NCBI RefSeq assembly: GCF_963678635.1
Contig: NW_026970955.1
Coordinates: 18,001 to 82,000 of the forward strand
Direction: 5' to 3'
Origin: Symsagittifera roscoffensis
Lineage: Eukaryota; Xenacoelomorpha; Acoela; Convolutidae
DNA length: 64,000 bases
The notes beneath the pieces were generated by a model. The model was not told where the DNA came from. It ran no database searches and worked only from the letters and a program-made list of their open reading frames with translations. Shown piece by piece: positions 1 through 13,558 of the stretch (positions are counted from its first letter, which is position 1; each line of letters opens with the position of its first letter). Both the position numbers and the translations under genes were made by a program.

Positions 1-1915
1 AATGTCCGCTGTAGTCTTGTGCCCAGATGTCTGAAAAGCCTGCTGTTTCTGCAAGTTTGCGTAAGTTTTGATCTAAGGATTGTCGTTGTATTGTGTCCAT
101 TTTTGTGAGTAATTCTTGAAATTGTTGTGTACGTGTGTGGTGTTGAATGTCGGATGTAGAGTATATGCCGATCGATATTTGGATTCTGGTGAAAACATTT
201 TTTAATGGTTGCATAAGCGTAGGGTATGGTGTGAGAAGGTAGTTTTTATCTTCGTCAGGATTCAATTGTACTACATTGTGGCTTTTTCCTGATCCACATG
301 GGACTGTTGTATCCCAAAAATAAGCTCTTCGGGAAAGTGTATCAACAAAATGTACTTTATTTTTATAGAATATTGGGATTCTTTTATAGCATCTTTTATC
401 TTCAAAAACATATAAGGGTGATACTTTTTTGGTACAAGTGTAATACCATAGTATGTTTCCTTCGTAGTCAATAAAATTTGATCTGTTACCTGATAATAGA
501 TATCCTGCATAAGCGATTTTGAGTACTGCTAGTGCAAGTGATTGTAGAATTTGTGTTCTTTCAAGTTCGCATAATTGATGTAGTGTTTCAAGTTCTGTTA
601 AAGACAATTCTTGAAAAATTCTCTTTATTGTATAGTCTAGTTTCATGTCTAGGTGTATGTCATAATGAATTACGCCAAAATAAGTGTTGTTGATAATTGA
701 TAGTTGTTGTAAACGTGTACTGTTTTGTCTTGTGGTTTTATTTTTCCTCCAGTATTTCCTGTGTTTTAGGTGTACTGGGATGTATGAGTTTTCGTCGCTG
801 GTTGAGTAATGTGTTGCATGGGGATCAATGATAAATTTTCCTGTATTCATGTCGAAACCTTGTTCGTATTTGACAAAAATTTCTGAATATTGCGTTTTAT
901 AAAGTGGTTTGTTGTATTTACATGCAAGTTCCGTTTCTGGGTAAATTTGAAAACGTGTCAACATTTTTTCTATTTTATTAATGTTTCTAATTTTATAATT
1001 ACTCCGTCTGATTTTTTCATGGTTTACGTTTTCATAAGGGATTGATTCAATAAAATATTTTTGGTGAAATTTCCTCATGCATGTATTTTTGCAACTTGAA
1101 ATGTGGTACATTTGTCTTCAAGAAACCAAACAATTGTTGCTTGTGTTCGTGTAGTCGGATCGCAGTATCTTTGGTCATTTTTACAAGGGAGTCTAATTCC
1201 TTGATAAATTATGGTGTCATCTTTTAAATCTCGTGTTAATTGTACTTTTTCAAGTTTTGTTTTCCAATCAAAAAACATTATTTTTTGGTATCCTTTATTT
1301 TCAGTGTCTGCTTACAATTTGAGGGATTGTTTATTCCGATGTGTGTTATTCAATTTTTATCATGGAGATCGTAGATTAATCTTCCATGTGCACCGTGGAA
1401 TGGAAATTTGTCGTCTAGTTTTATATGACTTTGGTATCTTTTAAGTTTGGCTTGATGTGCAGAGTCTGGAAAAACCTAAAAGTTTAGCAATTTTCTGCTT
1501 GTGCCTTTATTTGATGTAATTTTCAATAGGCTAAGTTCGTTTTTACGATCATGAGGGCTGAGATGTAAAAGTTTTTCAATATTGTCGCGGTAGAAAGATT
1601 CATGATCTAGTCTATTCTTATTTCCGTTTGAGACTTGAGAACAATGTACTTTCTTTTCGGAAAATAACGCTGTGAATTTATATCCTGTTAGTGTTGTAGC
1701 TCGTGCTTTTGAGTAAAGTGTAGCTATTATGTTTGTTGTTTTTATAGCTTTTGGTTCGGATTTGCATCCGATGTTTTTTGTTCATTTTCTTCTTAGTCTT
1801 AGTGTGTGACTAGTAAATCCTGGGGTCCTGTTCGGGGGGAAGGATTGTTATGATCGGGTTCTGAGAAATTAAGAAAAAAAAGGGTCTGCAAAATTAGTAT
1901 CTTTAGAAGATACAT
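1..1915 (-). pseudogene. env: env-like glycoprotein gene remnant, copy A (3' part outside)
   Basis: The ATG at 1915 is followed by a signal-peptide-like stretch. The remnant aligns with copy B env, including GPQDLLVT near the N-terminus and IIYQGIRLPCKNDQ and RTQATIVWF at 1278-1075. At the position of the amber codon in copy B, A has TAC. Several frameshifts and stops make it non-functional. The C-terminal anchor is outside the window. Confidence 0.75.
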
Positions 1916-3055
1916 GTATATGATAGTCCTGAGTATGGATTATAAAAGGTTATCTATCCAATTGTCTTTTTTGTGTACCTATCGTACTTGTAGATGATTT
2001 CTGTGGTTATAAATGGGGGAGGTAAAGATTGAGCTGTTATATTTGGGGGGGGGGTTCTAGGGGTAAGGGATGGTGGATTATATGTTTTAGTCTTAATGTG
2101 ATTTCAAATTTTTGTGTCAGATTATGCTGTGTAAGTATTTGTATGTTATGTTCTTGAATATTTTTGTGGATATCTTGTCGGTATTGTAATCTGTTTAGTG
2201 CCCAATTGTGTAATCTGTTACTTTCGTGACGTTGACTAAATAAAGGAGGGGGTGCTACGAATGTATTCAAGTCTAATCGTAGGGGTATGTTGTTGGTTGA
2301 ATGTTCTCGATATCTAGCGTTGAGATTTGTAGGAAAATTTGGAGGAAATGGTGTTTGTGAGATTTGACTTAAGGAAAGGGTTGAGAAGAGTGAAAGTGTT
2401 TCTGGTAGTGACAAAGTTGTGTCAGATGAAAAGTCTATTGGATCGCTCACTAAATTTGGTTCACTTTGAGTGAAAACTTGTGTCATCCAATATGGGAGAT
2501 GTTTTGTAGTAGCTGGGGATTAAAAAGCTTTTCTCGAATATGTTCAGATGTAGGGGTTGACCCTAAATAATCTGATGGGATGTTTGATGTGATTTGTTGT
2601 GATGCGGTCTGGGGAGCACTTTGAATTGTACTACTGAAGAGGTCTATAGGATCTGCTATTGGTGAATGAGATATGTTGAATTGAACTCTGGGGGTTTGCA
2701 AAATTTCACATTGTCTTGGATATATAATTTGTCTGTTTATTTCGAGCGTGTTTTGATTTTGACCTTGGTGTCTTACTATATTAAGATCTTGTTGAAGAGG
2801 GGGGTATTGTTTATTATATACTGGTTCGTAATGTAGCTCGCTTAGAGGTGCTTGGCGAATTACTGGTTCTAGTGGTTCGGACAATCGTGAGTGCCTTTCT
2901 TCAGATGTATATGGATTGTCTTGAAAAGAGATTTGTGATGCTGATTGGTGGTTATTTGTTTGATTATTTGTTGGTGTTGTTGGAGGGTCTTGGGATGTTG
3001 TTGGTGGGGACTGGTTTGGGGGTTGTTGATTATCAATTTTGGAAAAATTTTAAAA
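1903..3055 (-). pseudogene. Proline-rich accessory ORF, copy A
   Basis: Aligns over most of its length with 33220-34395 in copy B (SEPLEPV, NQNT.EINRQII, SDYLGSTPT, EPNL..DPID, SNRLHNWALNRLQYR), with one frame break near 2485 and stops after 2037. Its TAA at 1903-1905 overlaps the env start, as in B. No conserved ATG opens this frame in either copy. Protein-level conservation argues it is coding; function unknown. Confidence 0.6.
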
Positions 3056-3082
3056 TTTCTTCATTTACGAAGAACTTTTATG

Positions 3083-3290
3083 TTAATTGTAATATTCTTC
3101 GATGAAAAGCATTAAAAGTATCAGTGCTAATGCGAAAGTTATGGTAGTTTTTTTTTTATACATTTGCATATTGTCATTATGGGGGATGTCAGAAATGTGA
3201 GAAATATTATAAAAAGAAGAAAAACGTCTGTTCTACTGAATAGATGTTGGAACATTTAGATAGTTATTGTAATATCGTACCTGAAGAGTT
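3083..3290 (-). pseudogene. Hydrophobic segment of the accessory membrane gene, copy A
   Basis: An ATG-less hydrophobic reading frame, interrupted by a one-base shift in a run of ten A (sense strand), ending in EEYYN and a stop at 3083-3085. Copy B has the same peptide pattern at 33072-33254. In copy A this frame is in phase with the proline-rich ORF downstream, separated only by three TAA codons. Confidence 0.45.
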
Positions 3291-3323
3291 CAAGTATTTC
3301 TAATTTCAAGGATTTTTGAAAAA

Positions 3324-3617
3324 CTAAAGTAGGTTTCTGCTAGAGAAATTAGAATGATGAAAAAAATTGCAAACAATTATCAGGAGGAGGATGAATACTT
3401 CTAAGGTATCGGCTATTAGGATTATACAGAGTTTAAAAAAAATTGAAATGACTGAAAAAAGTTTGAAAGTATGTCTTGAATATGGCTGACTGTTTGTGAA
3501 AGAAGCATTTGAAGGAATGATTCGTTTCGTCGAAAGATTTTTTGATTTTTTAAGGCTAAATTTGAGCGTGGTCGGATTATTTATTAGTTCTTTAACAAGT
3601 GGGTTGGGTTTCGGCAA
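3324..3617 (-). pseudogene. Small membrane ORF, copy A
   Basis: A 97-codon ORF after integrase, homologous by position and hydrophobic pattern to 32839-33114 in copy B. The block LCIILIADTLEVFILLLIIV forms one transmembrane segment. The N-terminal part is basic and Ser/Asn-rich. No known family recognised. It probably belongs to the same gene as the next two features. Confidence 0.5.
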
Positions 3618-4096
3618 TTTTTGCTGAGGGAAATTTTGAGGGCTCTTAAGGATCTTCCTAGTTTTTTTTATTGGATGATTGGGGGTATCTATGAGATATT
3701 TGTATTTTAGGCAAAAAGATCATGTCCATTTTGTCTTTTAGGCTAAAATAATATTTTTGCTTCAGGGAGTTTTGAGGTCTAAGTAGGGACAATATTGTTG
3801 ATCTTTTTTTTACTTGATAGGGGAGGGTTGTAATATTGAGATTTTGTTTATTTCAGGTGTCAGTTTTTAGCGGTTTGCAAATTTCTGACCTGGAGGTCTT
3901 TTAGTTATAGCTAGAGATACGCTTGAAGGTGATTATTTGTCGGCTAAAGAGGTCGTGTCAAAAATAAAGTGATGATTCGGAAAGGTTCTTATTGGCTGAA
4001 TTTGAACTAGTTTGTTCAAGTGCTTTTCATCATGAATTTTGAGAAAATTTACGGGTGTATAAAAGATCTTTCAAGAGTTGAAAATGTTAATTAATT

Positions 4097-7000
4097 TTAA
4101 AATGGTTTCGAAAATTCAACTTTCTTTAATATTTTAGATTGTGGGATGAATGTTTTGTAATTTTTACGTGGTGGATTTCTAAGTCGTGAATATTCTCTGT
4201 TTTCTGATTTTTCTAGTTGTTCTTGTGGTGAAATTTTTTCTATCATTTTCCTGTTTTTTCTTTCTTTTTGAGGTATTTTTGGGTATAGTGTTCTTAAGTT
4301 TTGTTTTTGATTTTGTTTATGATGAACGTCGTCATGTACATTTGTTTCTTGTTCTGTATGTGTATAGTTTTGAAAGACTTTTATACCTGTAAAAGAATAT
4401 AATTGAGTTAATTCGCGTAATGCGTATTCTTTTGGGTAGTAAGGTAATAAATTGTTTCGATGTTGAACAATTTCTTTTTTGGTTGAGTCTGTGAGTTTGT
4501 ATGTTACTTCAGTGGGTTTGGCAATTATTTGATACGGTCCTTTTCGGAGTGGTTGTAATTTTTCGAAATTCTTTTTCGTGTTGTAAAATTTGGAATTAAA
4601 ACGTATGTTCCGATTTTTAAGTTTGTAGCTGGTGTGAATCAACAATTTATTTGGGAATTAATATTTTATTTCTGTAATAGTTTTTTTGTTACTTTTTGAG
4701 AAATTCAGTTATGTTTTTTATCTCTGTTTAAAATCTATTTGGTGTGTGTACCGGAAGCTAGTTTTTAAATTTGTGGATGATGAAAGTGATCTTCATCGTG
4801 GGTATGTAGTGGTAGATTATAACATGCTGATTGTTTAGTGGATTGACAATAACCTTGTGTATTTTTTGAAAATTTTGCTGTAAACTTTATCGGTTTTTGT
4901 AGTTTTTGATTGAAAACCATTTCATAGGGTGATAGTTCTAAGGTTAGTGTGATTTGTGAATTATAAGATAAGGAGAATTGTTTTCCATTCAGTATATCGT
5001 GTGTCATTTCCGTTAATGATACATCTGAGATATTCTTGTTATGAACGGTTCATGCCTTCGACTAATCCAATAGTCCGAGGTGCTTGCGATGTACGTGGTT
5101 TTTGTTTATTATTATATAAGTGGCATAGTGTGATAGTTTCGTTATTTATAAATTATGTGCCATTGTCTGTAACAAGGATTTCGGGTAATCCGAATTTTGC
5201 TTTCCAGTGTTCATAAAGTTTTGTATATGCATAATAAGCATTACAATGGGGTACTGGGATAAGTGCTACGTAGTGTGTAAATGCTTCGACTATGACCATT
5301 ATATATGAGTTTACTTCTGAGGATGGTGCTATTGGTCCTTTTGTATCAAATGAAATTCTGTGATTGAGTTATAGATTTTGTCCTTTAAAATCTTGTTTTT
5401 CTGCAACTTGTTTTTGGTTTGGGTATGGTTTGGTCAATTGGCATGTTATGCAATCATTCCATAATAATTTAATCCAATATGGTGCATTTGGAAAGTAAAA
5501 ATTTTGAATGAATTTGGAGTATGTTTTTTTCTGATCCTGAATGTCCTTCAGTGTGTAATGAGTGGGAAGTATGAAAAGCTATTGGCATCAAACTTAAAGG
5601 TAGACGGGTCACTTTGAGATCAGATGTTTTCGTGCTCTAAAATATCTGTATTCTTGTTGATAGAGGTATTATTAAGTTTTCTGAAATATCTAAGAAGGAA
5701 TTTATTTCCTAGAATAGGTATATCGGCTTTAATTGATTTGTTTTTTTGTGGCTTTTGATTGTCTTTTAACTGGGTCAAATTTTTGATGTTTCAGTAATAA
5801 TTCGAGTGTTATTTTTTCTGTTATTGAGAGGAAAATGTTTTCAATTTCTATTTTTGATAGAGGTATTGTAACCAGAGTGTCATGGAGGTTAAAAACTTGG
5901 TTTTTTGTATATTTTGAGTCATTATTTGGTGGGCCTGATTAATTTATAATATCAGTTAGGTTTTCTTTTTCTATCAAAGGGAATTGATCTGTTTTGTATG
6001 ATTTTTGTTTGATTTTTGCTGTGTATTGTTTTTAAGTTATGATGAATATGGTATTGGGCTAAATGTAGATTTTCGTAGAAGATCTACTTCGTAGTGATTG
6101 TTTTGACAATCTAAATATAGTGGAAAATGTTGTAGATCTTTAATCTGTGATTGGTCTCTGTCATTTTTTACTGCATATATGCCTTGTAATCTTGGTGAAG
6201 TTTCATCTTTTGCATGGAAATTCTTAATATTTTGACTGTTGTTTTTCTTGTTAATAATTCAGGTTGTGTATTTCTACTAAGAGTATCGGGTAGTGCGACT
6301 TTTTTTTCCTTCTGTCCACACTATGTGTAAGTTTGGGAACTTCATTAAAATTAGTTGAAATCTATAAACTCTATGGTTTGGGTTTGATGTTTGTAAAAAA
6401 AAGAGAATTATGGGTTTATGATCTGTAAATAAAACTGTTGGATGTTTTGATCCAAGTATTAAAAATTCATATTCTGCGAGTGTATATATTATGGCTGTGC
6501 ATTCTCTCATAATGGTAGAGAGTCTAAGGTTAGCTTGTGTGAATAGTCTAGAATTTGCAGATATGAGGTTCATTTTGTTTGTTCCGTTATGAGATTGTAA
6601 TAATGCTGCACCGATGCCAAAGTTAGAGGCGTCGCACATGGCATATAATGGTTGGTCTGGATCTGGAATAGTATTTGATATTTGATCAGTGAGAAGAAAT
6701 TGGATTTCTTCAAATTGTATATGATGTTCTGTTGTCTATTCAAAATTATTTTGTTGTCTAAGAATGTTGTAGAATGGTCTTCATATAACTGCATTTTATA
6801 TACGTATTTAATTAAGAAGTTTAACTTTCATAGAAATTCTTGTATTTTCTTTTTATTGGACGGTGGTTGAAGTTTTTGGGTTGCATCTATGCGAGATTTT
6901 AATGGAGTTATAGTGTTTCTTTCTATTAAATGTCCAAGAAAAGTTACACGTGTTAGAAAAAAATGTGACTTATACGGGACTGCTTTTATGTTGTTGTGTA

Positions 7001-9025
7001 GTAAAATCTGAGGATATTTTCTATCACAAGGAAAATTTCGTCTTTTGCTGTGAGTGCATAAAAACATCGCCCAAATATGTGTTTGCATTTTTATTGAGTA
7101 TGAGTGGTCGGGAATTTTTACTCATGAATACTGAGAATGCTGCTGGTCCTATGGAAATTCATAGAATAATCTATTGAATTCATATTGCTGATTTCCAGTA
7201 ACGAGTTATGTTAATCGTCGTGATTGTTCATCTAACGGCATTTGATTACATGCACTATTCATACCTGCTGTTGTGAAATATTTACCGTTTATTTTTGTGA
7301 GAATTACTTGAATTGGTTCAATAGGCAATTACATTTAGATTCATCAATGAATGAATTGAGGTATCTTGCATCTAGAAGTGTTTTCAATGATTCTCCTTTT
7401 GGTAAAATGATAACAGGACTTATAAATGTGTTATCTTTTGGCGGTTCTTCATTATTTACCAGAGAAATGATTTCATAGTGTTCTAGTTAGTCCAGTAATT
7501 GGTTAACTTTGTCTTGTAAGTGAATTGGGACTTTACTTGCTCGTTGTTTTTTGATAACTGCATCAGGTTTTAGAGGTAAATGTAGTAGTGAATTTAATTG
7601 TCAAAAGTCCAATTTAGATGTTACGTAAACTTTTTGGTATTTCAATAGAAAATCAGCTAATTGTTCAATATCTTTCTGTGTTATCTGAGAGTATTGAAAA
7701 ATGAACATTGCTAAGAGTTTTTTTTGTTCTTCTGTGTTTTTTGATATTTGAAATGTTGGTTTAAAGTAAAATTGTTTCGTGAAATAGTCTGTGATTAGTT
7801 TTTCATTGCTTATTATTTTATTTATTGATATTTCTTCGTCAAGAATTGTTGATTGACATATATCTGATAGTTTTTAAAATATTATTTATTCTATACGCTA
7901 CTTCCTTTGTGGGAGAAATTGTTGCATTAAATTCACAATAACCTAAGAGTCCTAGAGGTCGGCCTATTTTATATGGAGAATTGTTATATACATGTAAGGA
8001 AATCATGTCTGATTTTGAGTTTTTCATGTATTTGATAGATGAAATTGTTACTCGGAAAAATTTATGAATTGGTCTGAGTTAAAGGTCAGACATATAGAGA
8101 TATTGTTTATTTTATTCTTTATCGTATTGTTGAACTTGTTTGATTGAGAATTTATAAATATTGCTAGTAGTTTCAAGTGTTTCCGTCCCTGATTGTATAT
8201 AGGGTAAAATTTGGAGAAAAATGGCGGTTGTTTGTTTATTCTTCAAAAAAATGGTAAAGCTGTGATTTTTCTTCTTGTTTATATATCTTTTATATGGATT
8301 CTGCTGTTTAAGATATTTATAGTTGGTATATATTCAGTAATAAATGGGATTCCAAGGATATTATGTTTTATATCTGTGATATGGAAGGTTTGTTTAAATA
8401 GTTTACTCAAAAGTTTATTCTGTTCCATTGTTCGAGAGGGATCAAGGAAATTTTTTTTTCATAATTTGTTAAGGTTGATCCTTGTGCTGTTGCTAGTCTG
8501 CTTGTTGTTTTGAGGGGTATTATTTTTGAATGTAAAATTTTTATTTCATTCCAAGTGGGGATGTTAATGATGTTTGGTTCCGCTCAGGAATCTATTAAAA
8601 AATCAATTTCAAGGTCTAGTGTTTGAAGTGCTTTTCATTTTGGACTTTCTAAAAGGAGTGGGATTGTCCAAATCTTTTCTTTTGGTAATTGCGTTTCTGT
8701 AGGTATTTTTTAGTAAATATTATTTGTGCTTGAACATTCTGTGGGTTTTTTTTCTGTTATTTCTTCTATTATTCTTTCTATTGTCTTGTTATTGCTTGAA
8801 GATCTTGTATAATAATTTGAGGAAGTGATCATGATTTTGATAGATATGTGAATGTATTGGTTGTTCGTATATAATAGCTTCGTAGTCATTTTTGACATGT
8901 ATCATGTCAATTGAAATTGCATTGTCCGTGTCACTTTCACTGTCTGTGGATTCGCAAGTTTTGTGACATAATTGCATTTCTGTGCTTTCGGTATTATCAA
9001 TGCTAGGGGTGTCTGGTTGGGTTTC
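4097..9025 (-). pseudogene. pol: pol remnant (protease, RT, RNase H, integrase), copy A
   Basis: Fragments in all three minus-strand frames align in order with copy B pol. RT thumb and connection are at 7088-6828 (FFLTRVTFLGHLIE). RNase H is at 6639-6277 (CDASNFGIGAALLQ, TDHKP). The integrase zinc-finger and core region lie at about 5600-5010. The integrase C-terminus with a GPYQIIAKPTE block (GPY/F domain) is at 4645-4097. The RT active site reads YLGD at 7067-7078 instead of YLDD, which removes a catalytic Asp. Many indels and stops; not functional. Confidence 0.85.
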
Positions 9026-12000
9026 TTCAGTTGTTTGTACTTGCTCGATTTGCCTTTGATATTTAGGTGCACTACTTCTATAATTTTGTAGTGAACTTTG
9101 ATAACGTGTGTTATTCCTATGCGGTGATTGAGAGTAAATTCTTTGTCTGTTCTTTGAATTTCTGTTCTGTGAATTGTCGCGTGATCTATTTTGATACTTA
9201 TTATATTTTGATCTTTGATAGTTTGATCTGTTGTTAGAATAATACCGTGATCTAGTATTTTGATTTTTATGATTTCGATCAATTGAATAGTTTCTATTCC
9301 TATTGTGGGAGTAATTTCTATTTCTATTATATGAAGAGTTTCTAGATCGATCATTTGAATGATTACTAGAACTGGTATCAAACGAAAGTTCAGGTCGGTT
9401 TGATTTTGATCTTGAAAATATATTTCGATACTGATTATTTCGACTGCTTGATCGACTATATCTGTTTTGTGAGAAATTTCGTGAATTTATTTTTGTTTCG
9501 TGATCTTCCTCGATAATTCGGATTATAAGGTGATTGTTGTCTAGAGTAATTTGAGTTAATTGGAAGTGGTTTTCCTGAACTATTTTTGCTATGAATGTTT
9601 TTGTTGGGTAAATTTTGATATTTTTTCATGTACTGATGAAATGATTTATTTGGTTCTCTATATTTTTCTGGTTTATTTTGATTGTCGTGTTGTTTTTGTC
9701 TGCATTCAGCAATGCTGTGTCCGTATATTTGGCATTATTTGCACCATTTTTTGAATGATGATTTACCTTTAAAACTTGGGTTTTTATCGTAAATGTTTAA
9801 GATTTTAGTGATTTTTTCAGATAATTCTGTATCGGAGTCATGAATATTTTTTACATGTGAAGTAGTGGTTTGGATGTTGTTGACATATTGTAGCTTTAAG
9901 TTTTCTGTTTCTTCTAACTTCATTGTGATTTCTGCTTGTTCTACTTTATACTAGTTTCCTAAAGTCTAAATCTGGTTCTCGGATTGAGCAAGGATGTGAT
10001 GCTCTCTTTTTTATTGATATTTTTTGTTGTTGAGGTGTTAGAGTCATCATTAAAGATTTCTGTCAACTTTGTATTTTTATAATAATGGATTTTGAGTGAA
10101 TATGCTTTTTGGACTAAGGTTTCAATTCTTACTGCAAATTGTTTAATTGTTTCATTTGCTAGCTCTCTGATGTTGTTTGTTTCTTACAGAATCACACATT
10201 TTTGAGAATTCTTGTGTGATTTTTTTCCAATCTGATTTTATTTCTATAAGTAAAACTGAAAACATTTTTGGGCTGCGCCGTCAAGTGTGGTTTGGATTAA
10301 GGCTGTGCGTCTATGTATCCAATTTTGATGAAGCGGCGTATTTACTGTTTCAGGTCCTATATTTAAAATTAAATTTGCTGTGACTGCATTTGGATAATCT
10401 TCTACAGAGTATTCAGGATCTGTGCCTGTAAACACAATTGGTGGCTTATTCGATGATAATGATGATCCACTCATTAGGTATAGATTCATAGTCATTTCTA
10501 GTGATACTGCGGCATTTGGTATTTGTTGTAAATAAAATGGCAGCGGGATTTTGTTATGCATTTGAGTTGGCTGATAAGATTGTGTATTGACTGGGTTTTG
10601 TGGTTGAAAAATATGTTTGTATGAAGTTGGATTTTTTCTAGGTTGTCGTATTTGTTCATCTCGTGTATATGGTTCGAAAATATCTGGTTGATCAAAACTG
10701 TAAGAACGAAATCTTTGGCTTAAATAAAATCGTTGATGATTTTGATTGTAATATTCCTCATCATCTGATAGAAAATAATTAGCTGTATAATAAGGAGGTT
10801 GATTTCTAGTATGGTATCTATTAGTATGATTTTTGTTTTGTAGAAAAAATGTGTAATTTTCAGTTTGATTTGGTAAAGACCTTGGTTGAGCTTTAAAATT
10901 TACTGGGTTTGAATTTGGATGTGGTATGTTTTGACTTTGTGAATGTGAGTAGTTCTGAGTATTCATATCATAAGGTTTTGTTATTTTTAATCTATTTACA
11001 TAATTATAATTATGTTCTGCAAAACTAATTCTTTGTAATGTTTTTTGTTTATATGATGGTTTTGTACTGGTCGAAACGTTTGGTAATCCATTTGTGAATA
11101 TTTTTGAGCAACAAAAGATTTTACCGTGGATTGTATAATTGTTTGTTGTATCGTTGGGTTTTTTGGTTTTGGAGTTGTAAAACTGGGTTGAATAGGTGAA
11201 AAGCTTTGTTGTGCTTCTGCTGTTGTTATTGTTTCAACTATTTCTTCATGTGCGAAATGTCATGGGGTTTGTATATCTTGTTGTGAAAGGTTTCTTGTTC
11301 CGTTTAAGTTGTCTTGATCTATGAAAGTAGAGCTTAGACTATTATTTCCTGCTCTTTCAGGAAAGAATGAATAATAGTTTGAAGGTGTTGCGCCAATTGT
11401 AGTGGGTATACATTAACATAATCTTTGTGAATAGAGATTGTGCTTATTGCTTGGCTTGATATATCTGTTGGTATATCAATAAATGATTCATGAGACCATT
11501 CAGGGTCCCAAACATAATCTGTTTGTTCTGCTAATATGGTTTCGTCATCTGTATTTTGTGGTTTAAAAGTTTTTCTTGCTAATGCGATAAGATCATTATT
11601 ATGAACAAAATAATCGATTATGAACCATGTTAAGATTTTTTGTTAATCGTGTTCAACGTCTTGTGTTATTTCGTTACAAGTTAGCTTTTCACTGATTGCA
11701 TTTGAAAATTTTGAAAATGTATGTATTTCTTGGCGTACAGTTGCATGTCGAGATATTTCAGTTTGTGAATCGCCTTGAGGTACTTTCAATTCTAATTTAG
11801 ATAGATAGCTATAGATAAGTGAAACTACATTGTTTGAGAGTTTTGAATTTGCTGTTTGTGAGTTTTGATGTTGTATATTTTTTATGTATTCTGTAAAAAC
11901 TTTTGAAAATTCAATATCTACGTCATCATTTTGAATGAGATATTTGTCATGAATTGCGTTTGGTTTCTGTTGTGTAGATTCCGTATTGTGATGTGAGACT

Positions 12001-12200
12001 ACACATGCCTTTGAGATAGTGGTCAAGAAGTTGTCTTTTTATTTTTACATCGGAAATTTTTTTGTGCATGGACTATCTCCTTTATCGAATGAATTTATGA
12101 TTTTATTTTGGCAAAGATGTACCTGTCCTCGAGCTTCAGCTTGCGGATGTATTAAAAATGAGAGTGTTGAACCTTCTAGATTTTCTTCATTTCGAGTCAT
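9026..12200 (-). pseudogene. gag: gag remnant, copy A
   Basis: Starts at an ATG (12198-12200) matching the start of gag in copy B. The N-terminal part aligns with B through several stops. The capsid-like part at 10966-10244 contains the conserved block FTGTDPEYSVEDYPNAV and LHQNWIHRRTALIQTTLDG. A CCHC knuckle is visible at 9703-9752, but a TAA lies between the first two cysteines. The C-terminal tail is rich in N, R and S. At the gag-pol boundary the reading frame runs straight through: the codon that is TAA in copy B (27232-27234) is CAA here, so gag and pol were probably one polyprotein. Confidence 0.82.
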
Positions 12201-12419
12201 TTTTGTGTTGTATCACTGTTAGCGTGTAATTTTCAATGTGGTTATTGTGTGATTCCAATTGTACAGAAGTATTGGTTTGTTTGTGTATGACTTTTTTACT
12301 CTACGTTTTCCTTTTATTGATGCTGGTGTCTTGGTTTTGATTCAGAAAAGTATATTTGATTGTCAATTTGATGGTTTTTTTTTATTGAGTCTTTTAAATT
12401 ATGGAGTTCTTGTATTGCG

Positions 12420-12642
12420 CTTGTTTCTGATTCTGAGACTGCGTTTCTTCGTTTTGAAATTCGTTTTCTAATATTTTGTTTTTTGTTTTTTAATAATTTT
12501 CTTTCCTTGTGTTTGTCTTTTTGTTCTTATGTATCCTATTGATTGTCTGTGTGATAAGATTAACGGGTCGTATTTTTCGTCGTTAATTATACAGCTGTGT
12601 AATATAATTCTTTTATTTGTTTCCTAAATTGTCTCTTGACAT
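12420..12642 (-). pseudogene. ORF0 remnant, copy A
   Basis: The ATG at 12642 starts the same MSRDNL-type peptide as ORF0 elsewhere, but a TAA follows after the NK codons. Downstream the reading frame is disturbed, although the sequence still aligns with the KYDLVITP-containing core and the basic tail. Function unknown. It keeps the normal place of ORF0, upstream of gag. Confidence 0.6.
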
Positions 12643-13540
12643 AACGTTTAGGATGATGGATGCATTATTGGGATAATGATTTCTAGTGTCTCAAACTGTC
12701 AGTTCTTACAATTTTTTTGTGGTTAGCTTAAGTTGGGGCGTATTTGTGGGGTTGGAGAGAAAAGCATATATCAATTCGTGAGAATGATTTTTACTTTATC
12801 GTGAATTATTCTAAGTTAAGATAGACTTCACTAGTCTTACTTAGGGGTTGTGGTTTGTGATTGAGGGTTAGAGAATAGTAAATTGATCCACAAGGTTCAG
12901 GTATAACTAGAACGCAAGTAGTTCGTTAGATACTATTTCATGACTTACTAAGTTTAAGTGTTTTAGCCTGGGTCATTTAAGAGGAAGGGGATCAAGTGAA
13001 GGATGAGTAACCGAAATTTTTCACTGTTTATCCTAGTTAGAATGGTTAGCTATTGGAAAAACTTCTGTTATTTCTGGGTCTTTCATAAGGGTTGGGTACT
13101 GAATCGACGTTTGAGGTCGTTAGACACAAATTACTACGGGAGGGGGAGAACAAAAATGTTCTCTTTGATCCAAGGATAAGCCTTGATGATCAGAAATTTA
13201 GATTCAGTTTAATTTAATTTAAAGATCCAATGGAAGCTTTGCTGATGTGCTATTTTAAATGAAAATAATTTAAGTGAAAACAAGGATAAGATTAAAAGGT
13301 TAATTTCAAAAGATTAAGTTTTTAGTTTTGATGTGTGTTAGTTTTTGAGATTTGCTGTTATGTTTTGAGTGATGAAGCTGGGATGAAGGAATGATTTATA
13401 TATACCAACAATTCATGCTTTATACTAACTAATTTTTAAACTTTTATATCCAATAAATATTTTTTCCAAGATGTTTTTAATTTACTGCAGATTTTTCAAG
13501 GAGAACGACCAGTGTTGCTTCATCGGTCCTTATTGTATAA
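12643..13540 (-). other. Untranslated leader of copy A with CAAGG/CCTTG hairpin repeats
   Basis: Non-coding leader between primer site and ORF0, colinear with the leaders of copy B and the array. It has one intact 25-bp palindromic repeat at 13167-13191 (CAAGG-loop-CCTTG flanked by GATC) and two decayed ones further downstream (about 13225-13300). No ORF is supported here. Confidence 0.6.
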
Positions 13541-13558
13541 TTATTAGGTTTAGCGCCA
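13541..13558 (-). other. Candidate primer binding site, copy A
   Basis: TGGCGCTAAACC begins immediately after the LTR-terminal CA. TGG pairing with a tRNA 3' CCA is the usual primer-site signature. The same 12 bases follow the LTR at 56913, and GGCGCTAAAC follows the LTRs of copy B. The implied primer 3' end (GGTTTAGCGCCA) could not be assigned to a tRNA from memory. Confidence 0.6.

Noticed and set aside
271-510. Minus-strand ORF in copy A and its counterpart at 35863-36057
   Set aside because: Both are shadow frames of env; the env frame gives the conserved cysteine-containing peptide.
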